Assembly (NCBI GenBank): GCA_964422365.1
Contig: CAYRAV010000001.1
Coordinates: forward strand, 146,656 to 210,655
Source of the DNA: CAYRAV01 sp964422365
Lineage (GTDB): Bacteria; Bacillota; Clostridia; Lachnospirales; Lachnospiraceae
Direction: 5' to 3'
Length of the DNA stretch: 64,000 nt
The notes under the pieces were generated by a model. That model did no database searches. It saw only the letters and a program-made list of their open reading frames with translations, and was not told the origin of the DNA. A program made the translations under genes and the position numbers. Below are positions 17,763 through 26,610 of the stretch, piece by piece. The number at the start of each line of letters is the position of its first letter. The stretch's first letter is position 1.

Positions 17763-18340
17763 TGTTCTTCGCATCCTCTCTTTTTATTTTCCAGCACCTT
17801 TGCCGGTGTTACAATTCTGTCCATTTTCTGGTCATGTTCCTCTGTTTCTATTTTAGAAACCATCTGGAATTCATATGCCAACGCAATCTTTATCAATGCA
17901 TGATCGGTATGTGCATTAAGATGCCGGTCATAAAATCCGCCGCCATATCCTATACGGTTACACTGCATATCAAATACTAATCCCGGTATAATAATGATAC
18001 CTTCTAACTCCTTTTCTATCACATCTGTTACTGGTTCTAGTATACCATAGTACCCTGGCTGTAGTTCTTCTACTGACCTAATTTTGTAAAACTCCATTTG
18101 ATTCCCATTGACTCTTGGCACAGCAACTTCCTTACCATCTGAAAATGCCTGTCTGATTATAGAAAAAGTATCTACTTCCTTTTCAAAAGATACATAACAA
18201 AATATTTTTTTTGCATTTTTATATTCTGTTGTTCCTAAAAGATTTTTTAGTATCTTTTGACTTTTTTCTATTACTTGTGCCTCTGTCAATGCATCCCGCT
18301 TTGCACGCATTTTTTTTCTAAGTTCTTTTTTAGTTTCCAT
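17759..18340 (-). CDS. 5-formyltetrahydrofolate cyclo-ligase
   Basis: ATP-dependent conversion of 5-formyl-THF to 5,10-methenyl-THF. 193 aa. The N-terminal basic helix K-E-L-R-K-K-M-R-A-K-R and the ATP/substrate signature G-Y-G-G-G-F-Y-D-R-H-L are both present. It is inserted between proB and proA, overlapping the DUF896 gene by 11 bp upstream and proA by 4 bp downstream, so the group is one transcript. The link between folate recycling and proline synthesis is positional only. Confidence 0.93.
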   Translation of the reverse strand: METKKELRKKMRAKRDALTEAQVIEKSQKILKNLLGTTEYKNAKKIFCYVSFEKEVDTFSIIRQAFSDGKEVAVPRVNGNQMEFYKIRSVEELQPGYYGILEPVTDVIEKELEGIIIIPGLVFDMQCNRIGYGGGFYDRHLNAHTDHALIKIALAYEFQMVSKIETEEHDQKMDRIVTPAKVLENKKRGCEEQ

Positions 18341-18554
18341 GCTTTTTTGTCTGATCCTTTTTACTTAAATCTGTCACTGTTCCATCAGGATTCAATATTG
18401 ATATATTATTCAGAGTTCCCTGCAGATTTTTTCTTACAGCTTCGATATACTCTTTCCTAAGTGCTGCCTGTTCCATTTTTTCTTCTGATGTCAGTCCTTC
18501 ATTTTTTGATTTGTGATATAATTCATTGATTCTTTTTATTTTTTTTTCATCCAT
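18330..18554 (-). CDS. DUF896 (YnzC-type) small protein
   Basis: A 74-aa protein matching the DUF896/UPF0291 family. The helical hairpin has I-K-R-I-N-E-L-Y-H-K-S-K followed by L-T-S-E-E-K and A-A-L-R-K-E-Y-I-E-A-V-R. A less conserved tail has N-P-D-G-T-V-T-D-L. The family's function is poorly known; in Bacillus it is linked to the SOS regulon. The ATG at 18554 is preferred over a GTG at 18563. It overlaps the next gene by 11 bp. Confidence 0.88.
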   Translation of the reverse strand: MDEKKIKRINELYHKSKNEGLTSEEKMEQAALRKEYIEAVRKNLQGTLNNISILNPDGTVTDLSKKDQTKKHGN

Positions 18555-18658
18555 TTTATCCACTATAGAAAAACACTTTTATTGATTCTATTTTCTCCTT
18601 CTATGATTATTCATGATTGTTATTATTCATTTCATTTGCAGCAGTTCCATCATACCAT

Positions 18659-19510
18659 TCACTCTCTTTTGTATTGACTTGTTGTAATATAATCTAACAA
18701 GTTAAAATCATCTCTTTTATGTTCTTTAAAAATAGTACCTGTTTTTTTGCCTTTTAATACATCTACTAAAGTTGATATTTTTTCTCCATTGGCGATAATC
18801 ATATCAGCTCCTGATGAAGTTGCTATTTTGGCAGCAGCTATTTTAGTTGCCATTCCGCCTGTGCCAATGGAACTTCCTGCACCTTTTCCCATCTGCTCTA
18901 ATCTATCATCTATCACATTGACTGTCTCAACAAATTCTGCATTGGGATTACTTTTGGGATTGTCAGTGTACAAACCATCAATATCTGATAACAATATAAG
19001 CAAATCCGCACCAATTAATGCAGCTACCAGTGCTGACAGGGTGTCATTGTCTCCAAATTCCAATTCATCTGTGGATACTGTATCATTTTCATTGACAATT
19101 GGTATCACTCCCATTTGAAGCAGTTCCCGAAATGTATTCTGCGCATTTTCTCTGCTGATATCATTTATCATTGTATATTTAGTCATTAATATCTGTGCAG
19201 TTAATTGATTATATTCTCCAAATAATTTCTGGTATACCATCATCAGTCTTGACTGCCCAATAGCTGCACATGCCTGACGTACTGATTTTTCAGTTGGACG
19301 TTCTTTTAACCCAATCGCTTTTCTTCCTACTCCAATAGCGCCAGATGAAACCACAACAATTTCTTTTCCCTGGTTCTTAAAATCAGTCAATATTCTTACA
19401 AATTTTTCTAATTTTAGTAAATCAAGGCTTCCTGTTTCTTCATGTGTTAAAGTTGATGTACCTATTTTAATTACAATCCGCTTTTTTTCTCTTATGTCTT
19501 TTCGTTCCAT
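18659..19510 (-). CDS. proB: glutamate 5-kinase lacking a PUA domain
   Basis: First enzyme of proline synthesis. The 283-aa amino-acid-kinase fold has K-I-G-T-S-T-L-T-H, S-S-G-A-I-G-V-G, N-E-N-D-T-V-S-T-D-E-L-E-F-G-D-N-D and G-T-G-G-M-A-T-K. The roughly 80-aa C-terminal PUA domain of E. coli ProB is missing, as in several Clostridia, which may change proline feedback. Spacing from AAAGGG to the ATG is long (about 13 bases), so initiation may be weak. About 100 bp separates it from the DUF896 gene. Confidence 0.94.
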   Translation of the reverse strand: MERKDIREKKRIVIKIGTSTLTHEETGSLDLLKLEKFVRILTDFKNQGKEIVVVSSGAIGVGRKAIGLKERPTEKSVRQACAAIGQSRLMMVYQKLFGEYNQLTAQILMTKYTMINDISRENAQNTFRELLQMGVIPIVNENDTVSTDELEFGDNDTLSALVAALIGADLLILLSDIDGLYTDNPKSNPNAEFVETVNVIDDRLEQMGKGAGSSIGTGGMATKIAAAKIATSSGADMIIANGEKISTLVDVLKGKKTGTIFKEHKRDDFNLLDYITTSQYKRE

Positions 19511-19549
19511 GTATTTCTATCAACCCTTTCCTATTGGCTTCGGCTCTGT

Positions 19550-21196
19550 CTATGACAGCTCCCTATGTTCTTTTTCAAGTTGCTGATATTCCTTTATAAT
19601 TGCTTCAAAAACTTTCATTCCGTCCATAGCAGCAGAAGTGATGCCCCCTGCATATCCTGCACCTTCTCCACATGGATACAAGCCTTCGATGTTACAGCTT
19701 TTCAGCGTATCTTTTTCTCTTAGTATTCTTATTGGGGAAGAAGTTCTGGTTTCCACTCCAAGCAAAACTGCATCTTCTGTTCCATAACCTTTTATCTTTT
19801 GATCAAATGCCTCTATCCCTTCTATTAATGTATCACATACATACTCTGGAAGACAAGTCCATAAATTTGCAAATTGATAGTTTCCTTTTGTAACAGGTTC
19901 TATGGAGGCAAAGGTTTTACTCTTTTCTTTTTTCTTAAAATCCCCAAAAAGCTGAATAGGAATTGCCCCATTTCCTGCTTTGTATGCCAGACTTTCCCAT
20001 TTTCTCTGAAATTCCATTCCTGCTAATACTTCATCACTTTCAAAATCTTCTGGTCTTATATTAACAATCAATGCACTATTTGCATTTTTTTCATTTCTTG
20101 CGAAGTTACTCATTCCGTTTACCACAAGACGTTCTTGTTCTGAAGACGAATTAACAACAAAACCTCCCGGACACATACAAAAAGAATATACACTTCTGCC
20201 ATTAGAAGCCTGATATGTTAATTTATAATCCGCTGCCGGCATTTCTCTATAATTCTCACCATACTGTGCTTTTCCGATTAAATCCTGTGGATGTTCTATC
20301 CGTACACCTATTGCAAATGCTTTTTGTTCCATTGCTGCTTTTTTTTCATAAAGCATCTCAAATGTATCTCTTGCACTGTGTCCAATCGCAAGTACAAGGA
20401 CTTCACATGGAATAAATTCTTTCTCATTTACAAATACTCCCTTTACTCCACCATCCTCTAACTGAATATCTGTTACTTTGCTTGAAAATCTTACCTCTCC
20501 ACCTAATCTGATAATATGTTCTCTTATATTCTTCACTGTTTTTGATAAATAGTCTGTCCCAATATGTGGTTTATTTAAATATAATATTTCTTTTGGTGCA
20601 CCATGTTCTGTTAAGACTTCTAATACTTTCTTGCTTCTTCCGGCAGTATCTTTTACTAATGTGTTTAATTTTCCATCCGAAAAAGTACCTGCACCTCCTT
20701 CTCCAAACTGTACATTACACTCTGTATCCAGTTTCCCCTCCTGCCAAAATTTGTCTACCATCTTCCTTCTCTCTTCTACAGGCTTTCCTCTTTCCAATAA
20801 AATTGGCTGATATCCTTCCAGTGCCAGAAAATAACTGCAGAACAAACCCGCCGGACCGCTTCCTACAACAATAGGCCGGTATTTCAGCATATTTGTGCCT
20901 GTTACCGCATATTCATATTTTTTCCTCTCTGCTCTCATCACATTTTTGTCCTTGATTCTATTCAAATACTTTTTTTCCTGTTCCAGTGTCAGTTCAACAG
21001 TATAGACATATTTTAAATCTTCTTTTTTTCTGGCATCAATGGATTTTTTCATTATTTCTATCTTTTTTATATCTTCATATCTGATATGGTATTTCTTTGT
21101 AATCCGATCTAATACCATCTGCTTTTCTTTTTTATTGTCTTTTTTAAACTGATTTATTATTTTCGCACTAATCTTTAGTTGTCCAATTCGAATCAT
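19550..21196 (-). CDS. COG2509-type FAD-dependent oxidoreductase
   Basis: Large flavoprotein (548 aa) of the uncharacterised COG2509 group. An N-terminal region of about 85 basic residues precedes the FAD motif V-V-G-S-G-P-A-G-L-F-C-S. The family block Q-F-G-E-G-G-A-G-T-F-S-D-G-K-L follows, and the C-terminal FAD site is G-E-G-A-G-Y-A-G-G-I-T-S-A-A-M-D-G. The start at 21196 lies 29 bp inside the end of the preceding BaiN-like gene; the longer frame to 21274 is that gene read out of frame. The substrate is unknown. Confidence 0.88.
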   Translation of the reverse strand: MIRIGQLKISAKIINQFKKDNKKEKQMVLDRITKKYHIRYEDIKKIEIMKKSIDARKKEDLKYVYTVELTLEQEKKYLNRIKDKNVMRAERKKYEYAVTGTNMLKYRPIVVGSGPAGLFCSYFLALEGYQPILLERGKPVEERRKMVDKFWQEGKLDTECNVQFGEGGAGTFSDGKLNTLVKDTAGRSKKVLEVLTEHGAPKEILYLNKPHIGTDYLSKTVKNIREHIIRLGGEVRFSSKVTDIQLEDGGVKGVFVNEKEFIPCEVLVLAIGHSARDTFEMLYEKKAAMEQKAFAIGVRIEHPQDLIGKAQYGENYREMPAADYKLTYQASNGRSVYSFCMCPGGFVVNSSSEQERLVVNGMSNFARNEKNANSALIVNIRPEDFESDEVLAGMEFQRKWESLAYKAGNGAIPIQLFGDFKKKEKSKTFASIEPVTKGNYQFANLWTCLPEYVCDTLIEGIEAFDQKIKGYGTEDAVLLGVETRTSSPIRILREKDTLKSCNIEGLYPCGEGAGYAGGITSAAMDGMKVFEAIIKEYQQLEKEHRELS

Positions 21197-22421
21197 TCCC
21201 TGCCGCCTTTCCTGCGATATACCCGCTAGTCCATGCCCACTGAAGATTATAACCTCCACAAATTCCATCCACATCTAAAATTTCACCAGTAAAATAGAGC
21301 CCTTTTACCTTCTTTGATTCCATAGTATTCATTTGAATCTCTTCTAATGAGATTCCTCCTTGTGTTACTTGTGCCTGATCAAATCCATTGGTATTTTCTA
21401 CCACAAGTATCCATTCCTTTAAAACAGTTGCCATATTTACAATCCGCTCTTTTGAAACATTTTTCATTTTTTCTGTTTCTGATATTTTACACCGTCTCAG
21501 CCAAACCAGTGCTAGTTTTTTATTCATTATGCCTGATGCCATATTCATGATAGATTTATCCGGATATTCCTTTTGTGAAGTTTCTATCCATTGTATAAAA
21601 GTTTCTTTTTCCATTAATGGCATAAAATCAATGACAGCTGTTACCTGCTTTTTCTCATATAATGCCTTAGATACAAATCTGCTGACCTGAAATACAGGAA
21701 TCCCCGAAACACCATAATTGGTCAGCTGCAGCTCTCCTGTATCTTCTGCTGCTTTCTTTTCATCTATGTATACAGAAATTTTACCATCTGTTCTGACACC
21801 AGACCAGTCTTTATAATAACTTCCCCTGCACTGTATCCCTGTCAATGCTGGAACAGTTGGTATTATGGTATGTCCAAATTTTCTTGCTATCTTATATCCA
21901 TTGCCTTCTGTTCCTAATCTGGGTGCAGCTTTCCCTCCAACTGAAATAATTACCTTCTTCGCTTCTATCCTCCGCAAATCTGTCTGTACATAAAAAATAT
22001 GCTCTTTTTTCTCTATGTTTTTTAGTTTTTCCTGACAGCATATTGCCACACCCAGCCGCTCTGCCTCATTTATAAGTGATTCCAGAACAGAAACAGCTTG
22101 TCCTGAATAGGGATAGTAATATCCGTTTTTCTCTTTAGAAAGAACACCTATCCTCTCAAAAAACCGGATACTGTCCTCTGCACCAAATATAGAAAGTGCC
22201 TCCCACGCCAAATCATTTCTCTCACTTCGAAAACAATCTCTCCTAAAATAAGTATTGGTAAAATTGCACTTTCCATTTCCTGTGGCCAGAAGTTTCTTCC
22301 CTGCTTTTTCCTTGTGTTCTATTATCAACACTTTACTGCCTTGTTTGGCACACTCTATTGCAGCCATCAAACCAGATGCTCCTGCTCCCGCCACTAATAC
22401 CTGCGTTTTTTCTGTTGTCAT
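21168..22421 (-). CDS. second BaiN/HI0933-family flavoprotein
   Basis: A 417-aa paralogue of the 4268-5497 gene. It opens V-A-G-A-G-A-S-G-L-M-A-A and has the family block G-K-K-L-L-A-T-G-N-G-K-C-N-F-T-N. It closes with G-E-I-L-D-V-D-G-I-C-G-G-Y-N-L-Q-W-A. It overlaps the COG2509 flavoprotein gene, so the two are translated together. The reaction is unknown. Confidence 0.88.
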   Translation of the reverse strand: MTTEKTQVLVAGAGASGLMAAIECAKQGSKVLIIEHKEKAGKKLLATGNGKCNFTNTYFRRDCFRSERNDLAWEALSIFGAEDSIRFFERIGVLSKEKNGYYYPYSGQAVSVLESLINEAERLGVAICCQEKLKNIEKKEHIFYVQTDLRRIEAKKVIISVGGKAAPRLGTEGNGYKIARKFGHTIIPTVPALTGIQCRGSYYKDWSGVRTDGKISVYIDEKKAAEDTGELQLTNYGVSGIPVFQVSRFVSKALYEKKQVTAVIDFMPLMEKETFIQWIETSQKEYPDKSIMNMASGIMNKKLALVWLRRCKISETEKMKNVSKERIVNMATVLKEWILVVENTNGFDQAQVTQGGISLEEIQMNTMESKKVKGLYFTGEILDVDGICGGYNLQWAWTSGYIAGKAAGNDSNWTTKD

Positions 22422-22444
22422 GAAAACCTCCTGATTATACCACT

Positions 22445-23149
22445 TTAACTTGAATAATTTTCAAGAATACCATACAGCTCTTCTTCTGTTTCCACTTCTA
22501 TTCCTTTGCTTAATCGTATTCTCTCTTCCATATCTAAATCTGATGCACTAATTCCTGTGTACTCATAAACCGTCTTCTTGTCACAATAATATACTACTAC
22601 AATATTGTCTTCCACTACAAGATAATATTTATATAAAACGGCATCACTATTATATGTTTTTTTCAAAACAATTGTCTTTTCAGAAAAAGAAATAAGTTCA
22701 CAAGATAACAATCCTTTCTCATATTCTTCTAACGGCATTTCCATCATATATTCATTCAGATAAGAAAGTACCTCATTTCTATCTAATCCAACAAGCTCTG
22801 GAGGTATCGATAATGTCTCCGAAAATCCCTCTCCTGTTGTGATATTATATGTTTCTAATATATATTCGGTGTTTGGCATTACTTTATCTGCCTGTTGTTT
22901 TTCTGTAAAAACTACATCATTCTTCAAAATATTATCTTCCGTTTGCAATAATACATAACTTATGCCGTTGTTGTTTTTTACTATTTTTTTGTTATAACTT
23001 TTTTGATAAAGGATGCATAGAAATACTATGATTGCAATCATGACAGCCATATAAACAGTCCACAGCATTTTTTCTGCATTTGTAGCACTATCCCTATCTG
23101 TTTTGTCATAAATATTTTTTTCCTGCTCCGGTTTCCATTCTTTTTTCAT
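22445..23149 (-). CDS. membrane-anchored protein with BofC-like C-terminal domain
   Basis: A 234-aa protein with a hydrophilic N-terminus, one membrane helix at about 31-47 (W-T-V-Y-M-A-V-M-I-A-I-I-V-F) and an extracytoplasmic remainder. The end, D-M-E-E-R-I-R-L-S-K-G-I-E-V-E-T then E-E-E-L-Y-G-I-L-E, fits the BofC C-terminal domain. In B. subtilis, BofC sits in the forespore intermembrane space and modulates SpoIVB signalling in sigma-K control. The match is by pattern, so the role is tentative. It follows the flippase gene in a spore-rich operon. Confidence 0.65.
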   Translation of the reverse strand: MKKEWKPEQEKNIYDKTDRDSATNAEKMLWTVYMAVMIAIIVFLCILYQKSYNKKIVKNNNGISYVLLQTEDNILKNDVVFTEKQQADKVMPNTEYILETYNITTGEGFSETLSIPPELVGLDRNEVLSYLNEYMMEMPLEEYEKGLLSCELISFSEKTIVLKKTYNSDAVLYKYYLVVEDNIVVVYYCDKKTVYEYTGISASDLDMEERIRLSKGIEVETEEELYGILENYSS

Positions 23150-23214
23150 ATTCTCGCCGCCTATACATTTTTGATGTATATAGCATTGACAATATTTTCA
23201 ATTTTATACCTTTT

Positions 23215-24849
23215 CTATAACAAATGAACTTTTTCTGCCACTGCCGCCATTGTTCTTCCCATAGGCATTGCTCTTAACTCTTCCTTTTGTACCCCTTTTA
23301 ATAATAGTATACATACAAAATACACAATTATTCCAACTACTACAGAACTCACTACAGAAATAAGATTACGATGCAATAACAATTGTAAAATTTGATAGAC
23401 AGCAAAAACACTGGCTCCCATAATCACAGAAGATGCTAGTGGTACCAAAAACGTAGTTTTCACTTCCTGGTTATATTTTAAATGCTTTTTCACTGAACGG
23501 GCATTTAAGATACATACCACAAGAGGGAATGTAATATTACCAATGACCAACACATATATTCCCATATTTGTTGTGGCAAGAAGCACTGCTACAATTACAA
23601 TATGTATTCCAAGAGAAATTGCGGAGTGAAGCATAGGAAGTTTCATTCTGTTGATTCCCTGTAATACGCCACTGGTTACAGTGGATAATGCAGAGAACAC
23701 CAAAGCAACCGAACCAAATAATAATAATTTTGCAGCGATATCCCGATAGGAAACAAGACTTGGGAATAATAAACGAATAACAGGCTCTGATAATACTGTC
23801 AGACCAACTGCCGATGGAAATGCAATCAGCATATTAAACTTAATTACTGATTTTACCTTCTTTTTCACTTCTCCATAATTTTCTAATGTATAAGAAGATA
23901 CAATACTTGGAATCATGGAAGTTCCCATTGATGTTGCAATTCCCAGAGGAACACTTAATAATACACTATACTGCGAACTATATACACCAATCATAGAACT
24001 TCTTATTGCTTCCTCCATACCTCTATATTTCATAATTTTCCCAAACAGCATTGTATCTAATGTACTGCTGCACTGATAAATCGTCTGACTTAAAATAACT
24101 GGTATAATCGTTATAATCAGCCCTTCATATAATGCTTTATTGGAAACGTTTCTTGTTTTATCTCTTCTTATTTTTCGTTTGTAAACAGGTTTGTACAGAA
24201 AATAAATTCCTACTAAAAATAATAATGCTGTCATGGCACCAGTTAATGTACCTAATGTTCCACCAGCTGCACCATAAGCAGAAATATCTTTTGATGCACT
24301 ATGGGCCTTCATAAATCCATATGCCGCCACTATACTTACAATGGCATTAATAATCTGTTCAAAAACCTGTGACAATGCAGTGGGCACCATTGTACTGTTT
24401 CCCTGAAAAAATCCACGAAATACCCCTAGTAACGCAACTACAAAAATAGTAGGTGCAAGTATCTGCAACGGATACTTTGCACCTGGTGTTTCAAATAAAT
24501 TTGCCAATCCTTCCGCACCAATAAACACTACACTACCTACAACCAACCCGGAAACAGTTGCAAATTTTAAAGCAGCCATAAAATAACGATATGCATTTTT
24601 ATACTCTTTCTGTGCTACTCTAGTTGCAATCATTTTTGATACAGCAAGAGGCAGACTATAGGAAGAAATAATTAATGCCAAACTATAAATATTATATGAA
24701 ACACCATATATTCCATTTCCCTCTTCTCCTAATGTGTTCGCCATTGGAATACGATAAACCAAACCAATCATCCGTACAATAATAGAAGCAGCAGCCAATA
24801 AGGTCCCCTGCTTCAAGAAATCATTTGTTCCTTTTTTTGACTTGCTCAT
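23215..24849 (-). CDS. SpoVB-like polysaccharide/lipid-II flippase family protein
   Basis: A 544-aa polytopic protein of the MOP/PST superfamily with about 14 membrane helices. The N-terminal F-L-K-Q-G-T-L-L-A-A-A-S-I-I-V-R and Y-R-I-P-M-A-N-T-L-G-E-E-G-N-G-I-Y block are typical of SpoVB/YkvU/YtgP proteins. These move lipid-linked wall precursors during peptidoglycan or cortex synthesis. Which of these it is cannot be settled from sequence alone. It lies between ybeY and the BofC-like gene. Confidence 0.82.
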   Translation of the reverse strand: MSKSKKGTNDFLKQGTLLAAASIIVRMIGLVYRIPMANTLGEEGNGIYGVSYNIYSLALIISSYSLPLAVSKMIATRVAQKEYKNAYRYFMAALKFATVSGLVVGSVVFIGAEGLANLFETPGAKYPLQILAPTIFVVALLGVFRGFFQGNSTMVPTALSQVFEQIINAIVSIVAAYGFMKAHSASKDISAYGAAGGTLGTLTGAMTALLFLVGIYFLYKPVYKRKIRRDKTRNVSNKALYEGLIITIIPVILSQTIYQCSSTLDTMLFGKIMKYRGMEEAIRSSMIGVYSSQYSVLLSVPLGIATSMGTSMIPSIVSSYTLENYGEVKKKVKSVIKFNMLIAFPSAVGLTVLSEPVIRLLFPSLVSYRDIAAKLLLFGSVALVFSALSTVTSGVLQGINRMKLPMLHSAISLGIHIVIVAVLLATTNMGIYVLVIGNITFPLVVCILNARSVKKHLKYNQEVKTTFLVPLASSVIMGASVFAVYQILQLLLHRNLISVVSSVVVGIIVYFVCILLLKGVQKEELRAMPMGRTMAAVAEKVHLL

Positions 24850-24866
24850 AATAACACCTATTTCCC

Positions 24867-25364
24867 TTATCTTTTTAACCCGATTTTATCCAATATTTCC
24901 TTTTGTTTTTCTTCCATCACGATACGCTCTTTTTCTTCCATATGATCATATCCGCATAAGTGCAAAATACTATGCGCAGTCAAGAATCCCAATTCTCGTT
25001 CCACAGAGTGCCCATAGGTTTCTGCCTGTTCATAGACTTTGTCAACAGAAATCATAATGTCTCCTAATAATAGCTCCCCTGTTTCCGGATGAAAACAATC
25101 ACTACAGCTTTCTTCCAAATCCAAAAACTCTCCTGGTGTTTCATATTCTACCATAGGAAAAGACAACACATCGGTTGACTGGTCAATATCCCTGTATTCT
25201 CTATTTACTTCATGAATTCTTTTATTATCAGTAATGACAATATTAATCTCTGCTTCATAAGGGCATCCCACATAATCCAATGCTGCTTCCATTACCTGCT
25301 TCATAAAAGTCTCATAGTCAAAAGTAAATTCTTTTTCTGCTTCATATTCAAACCGAAATGTCAT
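24867..25364 (-). CDS. ybeY: endoribonuclease YbeY
   Basis: Zinc-dependent rRNA maturation and quality-control nuclease. 165 aa. The metal site H-S-I-L-H-L-C-G-Y-D-H is intact, preceded by T-D-V-L-S-F-P and the R-x-I-H-x-x-N-x-x-Y-R element. It is 17 bp from the HD-protein gene and follows phoH in the conserved yqfC-yqfD-phoH-yqfF-ybeY order. Confidence 0.95.
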   Translation of the reverse strand: MTFRFEYEAEKEFTFDYETFMKQVMEAALDYVGCPYEAEINIVITDNKRIHEVNREYRDIDQSTDVLSFPMVEYETPGEFLDLEESCSDCFHPETGELLLGDIMISVDKVYEQAETYGHSVERELGFLTAHSILHLCGYDHMEEKERIVMEEKQKEILDKIGLKR

Positions 25365-25381
25365 CTTTTTACTCCTTTTCT

Positions 25382-26599
25382 TTAAATATCATGTTCTTTA
25401 AAATATTTTTTCAATGCTCTGTACTGGGTAAAAGTTAGTCCTGATTCATCTAGTGATCCATCTTCAAAACGTACTTCAAATATTTTTTCGATAATTGCTT
25501 CTCTATTCCCCATAAAATCTCCATGTCTTACCTGCAGCATTTCTATAGAAGCAACAATACTGTCTGCAAACATAACAATAACAGCTTCCACAGTCTTAGG
25601 CCTGCTGTATTTTACATTGCAGCTCTCTATAATAATACTTACTTCTTTGGGCAATTCATATTCTTCTGCCAATACTTTTCCATTTTCTATATAATTTCCT
25701 TCCTCTATTTTTCCTATGTCATGATACAGACCGCCTGCCTGTGCAATTTTTTCATTTGCACCAATGATCCTTGCCGCCTCTCCCGAAACAGCTGAAACAT
25801 GTAGAGAATGTTGATATAAGTATTTAGAACGTTCTTTAATTTTCCTTACCAAAGGGAAATTAATATTAAGTAATTCCTGATAATGAGATTCTTCCTGCTC
25901 TTTTTCATCCCTTTTCTCATCCTCCTCTACCTTCTCTTTTGTATCTGCTCTATATGCAACTGCCATTACCAAAACAATCTCTGCCATAAGAGTAATAATC
26001 GAATATAACATATCACGCCGCATACTATAATCAAACTGAAAACTATGTGTTAAAAATATGACTGTAACATTTGTACTAATTAAAATAATAACAGCACTTA
26101 ACACCATTTTCTTCTTTTTCATGTATCCCGACAATCCGCACACAGCAATACCGAGTATGCTGTATAATACAAAATAATCTGCATTTGCATGGTTAATCAT
26201 GCAATATAGATATGTGAATAAAGCCTGAAATCCCACTGCCATATACGGGGATACTAAAAAAGCAATCCAGACTGTGCCAAACATCCACAATTCATATACT
26301 GTTTCTCTGGCGGATAGCAGGATACAAAACAATGAAACCAGATACCCAATTGCAATAAGCCATCTGGCTTTATTCCTATTCTCTGACACTTTATCTTGTA
26401 TTCCTAATGACTTTGCTTTTTCATAAATCAGCATAACAACTGTAATGCCTAATATTGCACTTATAACCAGCTTCATACACCAGAACAGTTCTATCATATT
26501 AAATATCAATGTCAGAGCAGTTTCTAACAAAGTGATTAAATATAATGAACGAAATAGATCAATATTCTGGTCTTTTTCTTTTTCCCTATACTTTCTCAT
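25382..26599 (-). CDS. membrane HD-domain protein at the yqfF position
   Basis: A 405-aa protein with about six hydrophobic helices (12-210) followed by an HD domain. The visible HD residues are Y-Q-H-S-L-H-V-S (near 260) and L-Y-H-D-I-G-K-I-E. Bacillus YqfF/PgpH, the c-di-AMP phosphodiesterase at this locus, is about 700 aa and carries a large extracellular 7TMR-HDED domain. That domain is missing here. c-di-AMP hydrolysis is a reasonable guess from position and domain but is not proved. It is 11 bp after phoH. Confidence 0.82.
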   Translation of the reverse strand: MRKYREKEKDQNIDLFRSLYLITLLETALTLIFNMIELFWCMKLVISAILGITVVMLIYEKAKSLGIQDKVSENRNKARWLIAIGYLVSLFCILLSARETVYELWMFGTVWIAFLVSPYMAVGFQALFTYLYCMINHANADYFVLYSILGIAVCGLSGYMKKKKMVLSAVIILISTNVTVIFLTHSFQFDYSMRRDMLYSIITLMAEIVLVMAVAYRADTKEKVEEDEKRDEKEQEESHYQELLNINFPLVRKIKERSKYLYQHSLHVSAVSGEAARIIGANEKIAQAGGLYHDIGKIEEGNYIENGKVLAEEYELPKEVSIIIESCNVKYSRPKTVEAVIVMFADSIVASIEMLQVRHGDFMGNREAIIEKIFEVRFEDGSLDESGLTFTQYRALKKYFKEHDI

Positions 26600-26610
26600 T
26601 TCTTTTACCC

